In this document: piece by piece, positions 1 through 7,936 of the stretch
How positions within the stretch are numbered: position 1 is the first letter of the stretch
Layout of the letters: every line of letters starts with the position of its first letter
Source of the DNA: Natronorubrum bangense
Lineage (GTDB): Archaea; Halobacteriota; Halobacteria; Halobacteriales; Natrialbaceae
NCBI RefSeq assembly: GCF_004799645.1
Contig: NZ_CP031305.1
Span: 744,001-808,000 of the forward strand
Reading direction: 5' to 3'
DNA: 64,000 bases
Made by a program: the position numbers and the translations under genes
Notes under the pieces: generated by a model
What the model was told of the DNA's origin: nothing
The model's database searches: none
Seen by the model: the letters and a program-made list of their open reading frames with translations, nothing else

Positions 1-590
1 AACCGAACGAGACGGCCAACACCCCCCGCCGCCGGTTCCTTCAGACGGCCGGCGTCGCGGGCAGTATCGCCTTCGCCGGCTGTTTCGGCGACGACGGGAC
101 CGACGAAGTCGACGATCCGATCTCGATCGAGAGCGAACACGACTGCGTGGTCTGTAGTATGGTCGTCGATCAACACCCCGGGCCGTCCGGACACGCGTTT
201 TATCCAGCTGACGACGACGTTCACGGCACAGACGACGACGGCATTGTCGCCTACTGCAGCAGTGCCTGTGCCTACGAACACTACTTCGAACAGCGTGAAT
301 CGGGACACGAACCGCTCGTCCTCTACCTGACCGACTACTCGTCGGTGGACTGGGACGTTTACGAAGAGCAGGGCCTCGAGTTCATCACCGCCCATCTCGA
401 GGCGGAAGCACACGCCCCGGCAACTGACCTCGAGTTCGTTGTCGACAGCGACGTCCTCGGCGCGATGGGCGAGTCACTCATCGGCTTTGGGTCGGCCGAG
501 GATGCTGACTCGTTTGCCGACGAGTACGGTGGCGAGCGGTTCGATCACGACTCGGTGACGCGGGAGCTGGTTGACAGTCTTGGAGGCTAA
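1..590 (+). CDS. NosL-family Tat lipoprotein (5' end cut by window)
   Basis: The reading frame is open from base 3 and begins P-N-E-T-A-N-T-P-R-R-R-F, so only a few codons are missing to the left. It shows a twin-arginine signal (RRRF) followed by a lipobox ending FAGC, predicting a lipoprotein on the outer face of the membrane. The mature part has a CVVCSM motif and a later YCSSAC motif, the same layout as the two other NosL-like proteins nearby. NosL proteins are copper-binding accessory lipoproteins of nitrous oxide reductase maturation; a role in copper handling is inferred. An ATG at 147 exists but would remove the signal and the first Cys motif. The next gene starts 11 bp downstream, so the two are probably cotranscribed. 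Confidence 0.75.
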   Translation, partial: PNETANTPRRRFLQTAGVAGSIAFAGCFGDDGTDEVDDPISIESEHDCVVCSMVVDQHPGPSGHAFYPADDDVHGTDDDGIVAYCSSACAYEHYFEQRESGHEPLVLYLTDYSSVDWDVYEEQGLEFITAHLEAEAHAPATDLEFVVDSDVLGAMGESLIGFGSAEDADSFADEYGGERFDHDSVTRELVDSLGG

Positions 591-600
591 CGCGCTGCCA

Positions 601-1197
601 ATGCCACGGTCACAGTGCAACCAACGAAGTCGTCGACGGCTGCTCGCCGCGGTCGGTACCGGTGTCGTCGGTGGGCTTGCCGGCTGTTCCGACGATGATC
701 GTGACGACCCAAACGTTGCTGATCCGGACGCTGGCTTCGACTTCACTATCGAACATCCAGTCGACGAGCCAAAAGAGTTCGCCGACGACCAGCTGTGTGG
801 CGTCTGTTCGATGACCGTGACTGATTACTCCGACCGGAACTGTCAGGTTGCCCACGAAGACGGCGTCGGAATGATGTGCTGTAGCCCCGGCTGTATGTTC
901 GCTTATTACGCCGAGCCAACCTACTTCGGTGGCTCTGAAGCTGAAATCGTTGGCGCATGGGTCACCGACTTCGATACAGGACGGCTTATCGATGGCTTCG
1001 AGGCGTTCTACGTCCTCGAGCACGACGAGCGGCGTGTCGACGACCCGATGGATATCGATCCACGGGTGTACGCCAACCGGTCGACGGCCGTCGAGTACGT
1101 CGAACAGTACGACGACCTCGAGGAAGACGACATCGTCTCGCTTTCGGACGTCGATACGGATATCGCACGGATCTATCGAGACACTCGACTCCCGTGA
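601..1197 (+). CDS. NosL-family Tat lipoprotein
   Basis: 198 residues from the ATG at 601, which places the twin-arginine motif (RSRRRLL) about ten residues in; an in-frame upstream start at 571 would overlap the preceding gene and add nothing conserved. The lipobox LAGC ends at residue 29. The mature domain carries CGVCSM (C66, C69, M71) and CCSPGC (93-98), then a NosL-like WVTDFDTG stretch. The CxxCxM-type motif is the expected Cu(I) site of NosL proteins. It is strongly similar in plan to the protein at 2910-3569, suggesting duplication. Copper delivery or sensing outside the cell is inferred; the nosZ-type reductase itself is not in this window. Confidence 0.8.
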   Translation: MPRSQCNQRSRRRLLAAVGTGVVGGLAGCSDDDRDDPNVADPDAGFDFTIEHPVDEPKEFADDQLCGVCSMTVTDYSDRNCQVAHEDGVGMMCCSPGCMFAYYAEPTYFGGSEAEIVGAWVTDFDTGRLIDGFEAFYVLEHDERRVDDPMDIDPRVYANRSTAVEYVEQYDDLEEDDIVSLSDVDTDIARIYRDTRLP

Positions 1198-1249
1198 GGG
1201 GGCACACAGCTACTTGTAGATAGCAAGGAGAGACAGGTGCGGGACGATC

Positions 1250-2101
1250 TCAGAACGGTTGGTAGTGGGGAAGCGGAATCGCGGGGAGGTGAACGCCGAG
1301 CGTCATGAGACCGTGCTGAAGCGGAATATATCCGAGTGCGAGGAACGCAACGCCAAGCACGCGGTGGAGTTTGATTCTGGTCTCGACGCTGAGCGACTGA
1401 AAGAGGGTGCCGTAGATGAACATCGACGGCACGGTTCCGAGTCCGAGGACGGCCAGCGCGAGAAAGCCGCCACGTGGCGATCCCTGCACGAACGCATACA
1501 GAAACGCCGGATAGAGCAGCGGGCAGGGCAACAGCCCGTGGGCCGCTCCGAGCCCGACGATTCTGGTGTCACCGACCCACGAGTCGACATGAGCGACCAA
1601 CCACTGCTGGACCCGGGTAAGAACCGATTCGACGCCTGGAATCGTGACCGAACCGCCGAGCAAGCCACGGCCGAGCAGATAATGAAGCCCCATCGCAATG
1701 ATCACCACTCCGACGACGATTCCGGCGACTGCGTGAACGTCGGTGACGACCGCCGTCACCGTGCGTGCGTTCACGAAGACAAGCGAACCGGCGAGCCCGA
1801 AGATCCCACCGAGAACGGCATAACTGCCCGCCCGGCCGAGGTTGAACAGTGCATGTTGCCGAACGATACCGAGGGTCAGCTGGTTTCGCCGTGCCGAGCC
1901 TTCGTTCTGTTTCCGCATCCGATCCGAGTACGTCGTGACGAGTGGCCCACACATCCCGAGACAGTGGGCCCCGCCAAGAAGGCCGATCAGCCCGAAGACG
2001 ACGAGACTCACCGGCTCGATCGCTGCCGGGTCGAGCGACGGGTCATAACACTGATGAAATAAAACGGGCTCGAGAATCGAGAATGTAGCGAGCCAGGTCA
2101 T
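1250..2101 (-). CDS. SafE/TauE-type (UreH/DsbD-like) membrane protein
   Basis: 283 residues with about six hydrophobic segments. The N-terminal motif GGAHCLGMCGPLV is the signature of the UreH_2/'sulfite exporter TauE/SafE' group related to DsbD and CcdA membrane domains; its cysteines could carry thiol redox chemistry or bind metal. A second conserved block, AAHGLLPCPLLYPA, follows in the second half. Members of this group often sit beside copper P-type ATPases or NosL genes, and here the gene ends an operon starting with a NosL lipoprotein. It overlaps the upstream small gene by four bases (ATGA), which implies translational coupling. Role in copper or cytochrome-oxidase assembly is inferred from context. 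Confidence 0.75.
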   Translation of the reverse strand: MTWLATFSILEPVLFHQCYDPSLDPAAIEPVSLVVFGLIGLLGGAHCLGMCGPLVTTYSDRMRKQNEGSARRNQLTLGIVRQHALFNLGRAGSYAVLGGIFGLAGSLVFVNARTVTAVVTDVHAVAGIVVGVVIIAMGLHYLLGRGLLGGSVTIPGVESVLTRVQQWLVAHVDSWVGDTRIVGLGAAHGLLPCPLLYPAFLYAFVQGSPRGGFLALAVLGLGTVPSMFIYGTLFQSLSVETRIKLHRVLGVAFLALGYIPLQHGLMTLGVHLPAIPLPHYQPF

Positions 2102-2361
2102 CGTTCGGGTTCACTAACAGCGGCGATAGCAGCAGGCGCCGAACCGCAGCAGTCGTCACTCTCAGTTGCGGCGACCGTCTCGGTGTCGTCGAGGCGATGC
2201 TCGAGGCCGAAACACCTGCCAGCACTCGAGGCATGCAGTGTAGACGCCCCGCCGGGAGCCACGGTCGTTCCCACGTCGGTCCCACCCAGTTCCGTCGGCT
2301 GGCCAGCGACGGGCCTGACACCGTCTGTGGCCCCCCTGCCGGGAACGCTGCGTCGGGTCAT
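2098..2361 (-). CDS. Small hypothetical protein, possibly a degenerate Cys-rich protein
   Basis: 87 residues, not recognised. Its stop overlaps the start of the SafE-like gene by four bases, and it lies between two genes of the same operon, which argues it is translated. The C-terminal part has DDCCGSAP. In the +1 frame across the middle the sequence reads YTACLECWQVF, a Cys-rich stretch that looks more like a metal-binding TRASH or zinc-finger segment than what the main frame gives. Two compensating frameshifts in an ancestral metal-binding protein are one explanation; chance is another. Confidence 0.45.
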   Translation of the reverse strand: MTRRSVPGRGATDGVRPVAGQPTELGGTDVGTTVAPGGASTLHASSAGRCFGLEHRLDDTETVAATESDDCCGSAPAAIAAVSEPER

Positions 2362-2453
2362 CGGTAGGCGCTACGGAGTACCCACTAAAGTAGCGTCTGG
2401 TGCAATTGTCTATCGCGGCGACCGGAACGACTGGTGCCGTCGACCTCAGTGGC

Positions 2454-2891
2454 TTATTTCGAGGTCTCGGTCGCGTTCTCGCCGACTGTTCCGTGCCGGA
2501 AAATCAGCGAGAGCAACAACGCCGCGATGAGCACGTCGAAGCCGTGTTCGATCAGATGGTGTGCGGTCATCGGTACCAGTCCCAGCACAGTTCCCATGCC
2601 GACGACTGATCGAGCCACGAGCGTACCCAGCACGATCGTTAACACGAGATACGTGGGCGTTCGTCGTCGAAGATACCCACAGAGGCCGACGAGAAAAAGC
2701 ACCATCGTCCCGAGGACGGCGAGGATGATCACCAAGACGAGCACTGGTGCCAGGTGTGGTGACAGCCAGTCATCGAACGAAAGCATGGAGACAGTCGTCT
2801 CTGAGAGTCCACCCCACGCCTCGAGGAGACCGGCTGGTGTCAGTCCGTCGAGCGCTGGCACCATCGTCTTGGAGATCATTCGAGTACCCAT
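2454..2891 (-). CDS. Small integral membrane protein
   Basis: 145 residues with four hydrophobic segments: near 45-70, 80-98, 100-115 and 120-137. A histidine pair lies in the last loop (MTAHHLIEHGFDVL), which could bind metal or heme. It starts 18 bp after the NosL lipoprotein gene and is followed on the same strand by the SafE-like gene, so it is probably part of the same copper-linked operon. I do not recognise a characterised family; it resembles conserved haloarchaeal membrane proteins of unknown function. A second in-frame Met five residues in (MISKTM) is an alternative start. Confidence 0.65.
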   Translation of the reverse strand: MGTRMISKTMVPALDGLTPAGLLEAWGGLSETTVSMLSFDDWLSPHLAPVLVLVIILAVLGTMVLFLVGLCGYLRRRTPTYLVLTIVLGTLVARSVVGMGTVLGLVPMTAHHLIEHGFDVLIAALLLSLIFRHGTVGENATETSK

Positions 2892-2909
2892 TACTCGGTG
2901 AGAGTGGCG

Positions 2910-3569
2910 TTATGCAGCGTGCAGACTGTGGTTGTGACCATCGTCACTATCGTCGTCGAAGAACCGACCTCGATAGAATTCGCCGAGTTCTCTGTCGAAT
3001 GACTCGAGGGTGATGATGTCGTCGTCGTCGTACTCCTCGAACTCGTCGACGAACGCCTCGGCGTCTTCGCGGTCGGCAAACGGCGTCGGGTTGCGCATCA
3101 TGATGTCGTCGACATGGTCTTCATCCGTCACTTCCACGAAGTATGCCTCTGTGCCATCGATCAACTCACCCGTCTCATAATCAGTAACCCAGACGCCCTC
3201 GATCTCGGAGTCGGGACCACCGAACTCCTCAGGCGCTCCGTAGTAGGCAGCCAGACAACCCGACGAACAAAAGTACTCTCGATGTCCGTCTTCGTGGATT
3301 AGCTGTGCGTTCCAGTCGGGGTATTCGCCAGCGACCATACTACACACTGCACACTCTCGTTCGTCCGGGAAATCCGCTGCCTGCTCAAATTCAGCGTCAT
3401 CGTCTCCGTTTTCGTCGGCGTCCCCATTGGCGTCGTCCCCATTGCCGTTCTCATCGTCGGGTTCCGAATCGTCACCACCGAGACAGCCAGCAAAACTGGC
3501 TGTAGCTCCGACGCCGATCGAACTGAGGAGGGCTCGTCGTCTGTACGCAGGTGTGGGCTGATTCACCAT
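2910..3569 (-). CDS. NosL-family Tat lipoprotein
   Basis: 219 residues. RRRALLSS (residues 10-17) and the lipobox FAGC29 predict a Tat-exported lipoprotein. A long Asp/Asn/Gly-rich linker follows to about residue 70. The NosL-like domain has CAVCSM (C73, C76, M78), CSSGC (101-105) and a WVTDYETGELIDG block shared with the paralogue at 601-1197. The acidic linker is typical of haloarchaeal surface proteins. It heads a four-gene minus-strand run (this gene, membrane protein, small gene, SafE-like protein). A TATA-like element 25 bases upstream supports this start. Copper binding is inferred from the NosL family. Confidence 0.8.
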   Translation of the reverse strand: MVNQPTPAYRRRALLSSIGVGATASFAGCLGGDDSEPDDENGNGDDANGDADENGDDDAEFEQAADFPDERECAVCSMVAGEYPDWNAQLIHEDGHREYFCSSGCLAAYYGAPEEFGGPDSEIEGVWVTDYETGELIDGTEAYFVEVTDEDHVDDIMMRNPTPFADREDAEAFVDEFEEYDDDDIITLESFDRELGEFYRGRFFDDDSDDGHNHSLHAA

Positions 3570-3589
3570 ACGTCATTGAACGAAGGGGT

Positions 3590-3598
3590 ATTGTAAAT
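3590..3598 (-). promoter_or_regulatory. TATA-like box of the nosL-like operon
   Basis: Read on the minus strand this is ATTTACAAT, centred about 25 bases before the ATG at 3569. That spacing gives a leaderless or nearly leaderless transcript, the common haloarchaeal arrangement. Confidence 0.4.
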
Positions 3599-3715
3599 CA
3601 CGTCTGGTGCTTTTCTCGAATTAATTCGATGATCAAACCAGAACCGCTCGGTTATGGCGAGGAAACCAGCTGGTATTTGTAAAAGCCATCGTCGCTCTCG
3701 AAATCGACTGTGGCG

Positions 3716-5398
3716 CTACTCGCCCAGTACCGAATCGAAAAATTTCCGTTCGGCCGTCCGGAGATGCTGGTTGAACGTCGCTGGCGCGATGCCAAGTCGT
3801 TCGGCAATCTCCTCACCGGTACTCTCACGGGGCCAGTCGAAGTAGCCCGCAAAATAGGCTGTCTCGAGAGCCGCTCGCTGTTTGTCGGTCAGGTGATCGT
3901 CGAGGACGGACATCGACCGTGACTCGTCTCGCTCGCTTCGCTCGCTGGTTCGTTGGGCGAGATACGTGACGTCCGGCCGCTGTTCATTGATGAGTTCGAT
4001 CATCTGGCGGGTGTCCCGTCCGCGAGAGAGTTCGACGACAAAACGGAACTCGCCGTCGTCGATCGTCGCTGACCGAACCCGGCCGCCGTGGGTCGCGATC
4101 GTCTCGAACAGCGAGGTGGCAGCTGGTGTTATGAGTTCGAACTCGAACTCGTCGCGCCTGACAGCGAGAAATCGGACGTCGCTGAATCCATCCGTGTCCG
4201 CGATCGTTTCGCGGAACACCTCTTGATCGACGCCCTGGGCAGATCCGTAGGCGAGCAACGTCTCGTCTCCGCGGATCAGTTGCTCGAATTCGATCGTACA
4301 CGAGTTCGTTTCCGACAGCTCGATCAACGGCTCGGCCAGCTCTTCGATGCGGAACTCGAGTTCGATGACAGCGTCGGTGACGAGTGCGTCTTTCCGCTCG
4401 ATTGCCGTGATCGCGTGCGCGATCACATCACCAATTCGGGCGAGAATCGTCGTCTCCGCCCCCTCGAACGCGCGCGGTGACGACGAGTAGACGTTGAGGA
4501 CACCGTAGATGAGATCCTCGTGAATGAGTGGAATCGCCGCAGACGAATGGTAGTCACGCTCGAGCGCCGCTTCGCGCCATGGCTCGAATCCTGAATCGGT
4601 TTTGGTACTATTCGAAACTTGGACTGTTCCGGTTCGGATGGCCGTTCCTGACGGCCCCTGCCCAGTCTCATCGTCCTCGTCAACGGTGATATTGACAGAA
4701 TCTAGATAGCCGTCCTCGACACCAGCCGCTGCTCTGGGTACGACGCGGTCGCTACCCGGATTAACACCGCCGATCCACGCGAATCGGTAGGCGTCGGACT
4801 CGGCGAGTCGATCACAGACTCGCTGTTCTAACTCCGCTCGTGTCTCTGTTGTGATCACCGCGTGCGTGATATCGTGGCCGATCCGGTTGAGACGATTGAG
4901 GGCCTCTAGCTGCTCGCGCTGGCGCTTTCGTTCGCGCTCTTGGCGAGCGCGTTCGATCGCGTGATGGATCGTCCGCACGAGCAACTCGCTTGTCACCTCG
5001 TCTTTGACGAGAAAATCCTGTGCACCACGCTGGATGGCCTTGACACCGACCTGCTGGTCACGGAGCCCGGTCAGGACGACAATCGGTGCCCCCTCACATT
5101 TTGCGTGGACCGTCTCGAGTGTCTCGAGGCCCTCACTGTCGGGCAGATGGAGGTCGAGCAACACGACGTCGATCGGCTCTGATTCGAGCGTCTCGACTCC
5201 TTCCTGAAGATTCGACTGGCACGTTATCTCCGGGGTGTTTCCGGCCGACCTGTCCGAACTAACACGTTGAGCGAGCTCTTCAGTTCCCCGAAGCATCTCT
5301 CGAATCAGGCGTGCGTCGCCAGGGTTGTCCTCTATCAAGAGGATCTCCAGGCTGTCGGTGTCGCCGTTCGTTTCAGCCTGTGTATTCGTTTCGCTCAT
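3716..5398 (-). CDS. Receiver-GAF-Bat-type HTH transcriptional regulator
   Basis: 560 residues. An N-terminal response-regulator receiver domain (about 18-150) has the phosphoacceptor in [13 protein letters not shown] and the conserved KD near 130. A GAF sensor domain spans roughly 175-335, followed by the Bat-associated domain, and a C-terminal HTH of the bacterio-opsin-activator class ([20 protein letters not shown] then an HTH, last 60 residues). This is the usual haloarchaeal one-protein signalling regulator for light, oxygen or redox; the signal is not evident. It overlaps the upstream response regulator by four bases (ATGA), so both are made together. No histidine kinase lies in the window, so the phosphodonor is elsewhere. 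Confidence 0.85.
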   Translation of the reverse strand: MSETNTQAETNGDTDSLEILLIEDNPGDARLIREMLRGTEELAQRVSSDRSAGNTPEITCQSNLQEGVETLESEPIDVVLLDLHLPDSEGLETLETVHAKCEGAPIVVLTGLRDQQVGVKAIQRGAQDFLVKDEVTSELLVRTIHHAIERARQERERKRQREQLEALNRLNRIGHDITHAVITTETRAELEQRVCDRLAESDAYRFAWIGGVNPGSDRVVPRAAAGVEDGYLDSVNITVDEDDETGQGPSGTAIRTGTVQVSNSTKTDSGFEPWREAALERDYHSSAAIPLIHEDLIYGVLNVYSSSPRAFEGAETTILARIGDVIAHAITAIERKDALVTDAVIELEFRIEELAEPLIELSETNSCTIEFEQLIRGDETLLAYGSAQGVDQEVFRETIADTDGFSDVRFLAVRRDEFEFELITPAATSLFETIATHGGRVRSATIDDGEFRFVVELSRGRDTRQMIELINEQRPDVTYLAQRTSERSERDESRSMSVLDDHLTDKQRAALETAYFAGYFDWPRESTGEEIAERLGIAPATFNQHLRTAERKFFDSVLGE

Positions 5399-5877
5399 GT
5401 GTGTTCATCCTCCGGTGGAAGTCGAACAACCGAGAACCAGAACTTTTCGAACGCACGGACGGTTTCGATGAACTCGTCTGGATCAACCGGCTTCGTAAGA
5501 TAGGCGTTTGCATGCAGTTCATAGGATCTGACGACGTCTTCTTCCGCTCGAGAACTCGTCAGCACGATGACCGGGATCGATCGCAACTCTGGATCTGCTT
5601 TCAGTTCCTCGAGGACATCTTCACCGTCTTTTCGGGGCAGGTTGAGATCCAGCAGAATGAGATCTGGCCGTGTTGCATCGGCGTACTCACCACGGCGGTA
5701 CAGAAAATCGAGGGCCTCATCGCCGTCGGAGACGACGTGGAGATCATTCTCGATACGACCCTGCTTGAAGGCTTCTTCAGTCAGGCGAACGTCGCCCGGG
5801 TTATCCTCGACTAGCAGGATCTGTGCTGGTTCCGGCCTGAACGGTCTCGAATCACTCATTGTTTCGGAGGGCGCCAA
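5395..5877 (-). CDS. Stand-alone response regulator (Rcp1-like receiver)
   Basis: 160 residues, almost entirely one receiver domain: acidic pair in [10 protein letters not shown], phosphoacceptor Asp in [13 protein letters not shown], the conserved Thr/Ser in VIVLTSS and the Lys in AYLTKPVD. It has no output domain, like cyanobacterial Rcp1 and many haloarchaeal receivers that pass phosphate to partner kinases or regulators. It is translationally coupled to the receiver-GAF-HTH gene, its probable partner. A TATA-like element at 5904-5912 supports the ATG at 5877; MSDSRPF at 5859 is the alternative start. Confidence 0.88.
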   Translation of the reverse strand: MAPSETMSDSRPFRPEPAQILLVEDNPGDVRLTEEAFKQGRIENDLHVVSDGDEALDFLYRRGEYADATRPDLILLDLNLPRKDGEDVLEELKADPELRSIPVIVLTSSRAEEDVVRSYELHANAYLTKPVDPDEFIETVRAFEKFWFSVVRLPPEDEHT

Positions 5878-5903
5878 CTGGTATCCACAAGTCGACTGGT
5901 GGG

Positions 5904-5912
5904 GATAAACCT
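5904..5912 (-). promoter_or_regulatory. TATA-like box of the response-regulator operon
   Basis: Minus-strand GGTTTATCC, centred about 30 bases before the ATG at 5877. With the usual 26-27 base spacing, transcription would begin within a few bases of that ATG, giving a near-leaderless transcript. Confidence 0.4.
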
Positions 5913-6184
5913 AGTGGCAAAGTTCGATTCTGAAACGTCTTCAGAACGAACAGTTCGTCTGACGATACCAATCGACCGAAATGCGATTTCGAAGGGACCG
6001 CCGGGCGATTTTATATCGTACTATATGGTTTATTGGGCGTCGTTCTCGGCGAATCTGCCCACAGGTGACAACAGCAGGACTACTGGTCGCAGACTCGGCT
6101 CCCCTCGAGTGATCCATTCGGACTGATTTCGGCTCGAGTTCCAGCGGTTCCCCGAGCATGCACGGCTAGGACTCTCAGACGCAA

Positions 6185-6270
6185 CTATAGTAACAACTGA
6201 AACGATTCACACACTGATCGCACAGCCCTCATGCGATCAGGTGTGCAGTGACGTTCAGTGGCTACTATAG
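6185..6270 (+). repeat. Dispersed imperfect palindrome (copy A)
   Basis: An 86-base element with matching ends CTATAGTA and TACTATAG. The left arm continues AACAACTGAAACGATTCAC and the right arm, read in reverse, AGCCACTGAACGTCACTG; inner arms share TGATCGCA around a short AGCC loop. It can form one long hairpin. Related copies lie at about 6935-7004, 29051-29132 and 58846-58920. There is no coding capacity. The layout suggests a MITE, the joined ends of an insertion sequence, or a REP-like element. Confidence 0.7.
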
Positions 6271-6934
6271 GCTGAACCTGATAGACAACTGATCAGCTAG
6301 ACAGGACGATCACGCCGCCGACCCCCTGGTTCGAGGTGAGAGAACGGGTCCCGACGCCATGGGTCGCATTGAGAGTCGCTTGCCAACTCCGTTCGAAGTC
6401 CAGGGTGTGCATTCGTCGACGCCGCTCGAAGCAAGAACGCGACAGACAATCTGAACCGAAGTGGTGTCATCAACTGCCGCGCGCGTATCGCTGCTGGACG
6501 ACCGTGCAAGCGGGAGCGTGACGGCGGGCGCTCGAGGACAGATTCCGTATCAGTGGGGTACTCTCGCGTGCCGTTCCGATGTCAGTGAGTCACAACCCGT
6601 TCTCGAGCGATACCCAGTCTCCGCTTCGATGCCAACTCGATGAGACGGTCCGTGTCGAGTTGGAGCACACAACTGCTGGTACTTGACCCAACGTCTCAGA
6701 CGGTTTGCTGTCCCGATCTTCCGGTGGCCTCGCAGGACGGCTTGCAGTCGCGCTGAACCTGCCGGACAGCAGCCCAGATCAGTCAACAGCGACGAACAGG
6801 TAGTTAGCCAGTGTGAGGAGACACAGTGTCGGCACAGCGACCGTCTCCCCGGCAAGTTCTCGAGATAGTGTTTATATCGGTACGACCGACTATCACTACT
6901 TCGTAAACTCTATACAGCGATATGAAATGGTGGG
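6271..6934. other. Non-coding interval between two palindromic repeats
   Basis: No convincing gene is seen here. Several minus-strand reading frames of 60-100 codons are open, but none has a recognisable domain or a plausible start context. The interval is bounded by a well-preserved palindrome on the left and a decayed relative on the right, so it may be the remnant of a mobile element or a decayed gene. Confidence 0.4.
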
Positions 6935-7004
6935 TCCACTGTTCGCAAACACTCATCGCACAGCCGCTATGAGAGCAGCCGTGCAGTGACACCGCTGGCA
7001 GTAT
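6935..7004 (+). repeat. Dispersed imperfect palindrome (decayed copy B)
   Basis: Shares the core ATCGCACAGCC, a CTATGAGAGCAG block matching CTCATGCGATCAG of copy A, and the downstream GTGCAGTGAC exactly, then GGCAGTAT in place of GGCTACTAT. The left outer arm is no longer recognisable. It lies directly after the molybdenum hydroxylase operon, whose last gene ends at 7067. Confidence 0.5.
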
Positions 7005-7066
7005 CCGTTCCACGGAGCAGCAATCGAAAACGCCCGCGAGTGACGCGCTTCTGTTGTTCGGTGCCG

Positions 7067-7936
7067 TTACTCCCCGTCGACGTCGAGGACGTCCCGAAGG
7101 CTGCGTTCGGTGTGGACCGACAGCAGGTGGCGACAGTAGGCCGGCGACGCCTGTACGTCCGGTCGGAACTCATCATCATCGAGCAACGTTGCCTGTTCTG
7201 CCGCAGCCGTGATCGTGTCCGCCTCGAGTGATTCGCCCTCGAGCGCCTCCTCGACAGCGGACAGCCGTCTGGGGTAGGCGAGATTGCCCGTGGCAGCGAC
7301 ACGAACGCGCTCGATCGTCTTGCCGTCGGTGTGTGTCCACGCTCCAACCCCAATCAGCGGGTAGCCCGAAAGGGGGTTGCGGTGTTTGTGATACGCACTC
7401 GAGGAGTCACCCTCGATCGGAATCCGAAGCGCTGTCACGATCTCGTGGTCGCCAACGGCGGTCTCGAAGTGGCCGGTAAAGAGGTCGTCGGCGTCGATCG
7501 ATCGGTCGCCGTCGGGACCCGTCACCGCGAGCGAGCCCCCGAGTGCAAGGACGGCGGCGGGGTGGTCGGTTCGGGCGTCGCCGTGGGCGAGGTTACCGCC
7601 GATACTGCCCCCGTTTCGGACCTGAATGTCACCCACCTCGCCCGCGGCGTCGGCAAGCGCCGCGGCGTGTTCCCGAACGAGATCCGATTCGGCGAGTTCC
7701 GCGTGGGTCACGAGCGCCCCCACCGAGAGGTCGCCGTCGGTGCGCTCGATACTCGAGAGCCCGTCGACTGCGTTGATGTCGACGAGCACCGACGGGTCCT
7801 CCTCCCCGGTCCGCATCCGGGGGAGCAACCCGTGTGAGCCGGCGAGCAGTTCGGCCCCCTCGTGGTCAGCGAGGAGGTCGACGGCCTCGTCGACGCTTTC
7901 GGCGCGATAGTACTCGAAATCGTTCGCGTACATCAC
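7067..7936 (-). CDS. Molybdenum hydroxylase FAD-binding (medium) subunit
   Basis: 289 residues matching the CoxM/CutM/XdhB family. Two FAD-binding motifs are visible: AGSHGLLPRMRTG (about 32-44) and the conserved NGGSIGGNLAHGDARTDHP (about 106-124). The C-terminal CO-dehydrogenase flavoprotein domain follows. The subunit passes electrons from the iron-sulfur subunit to an acceptor through FAD. It is the last gene of a small-large-medium operon, with a four-base overlap (ATGA) with the large subunit. The substrate cannot be deduced from this subunit. Confidence 0.92.
   Translation of the reverse strand: MMYANDFEYYRAESVDEAVDLLADHEGAELLAGSHGLLPRMRTGEEDPSVLVDINAVDGLSSIERTDGDLSVGALVTHAELAESDLVREHAAALADAAGEVGDIQVRNGGSIGGNLAHGDARTDHPAAVLALGGSLAVTGPDGDRSIDADDLFTGHFETAVGDHEIVTALRIPIEGDSSSAYHKHRNPLSGYPLIGVGAWTHTDGKTIERVRVAATGNLAYPRRLSAVEEALEGESLEADTITAAAEQATLLDDDEFRPDVQASPAYCRHLLSVHTERSLRDVLDVDGE

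Noticed and set aside
6550..6855. 101-codon minus-strand frame between two palindromic repeats, considered as a transposase remnant
   Set aside because: No DDE, HUH or other transposase motif could be found, and no matching fragments in other frames.
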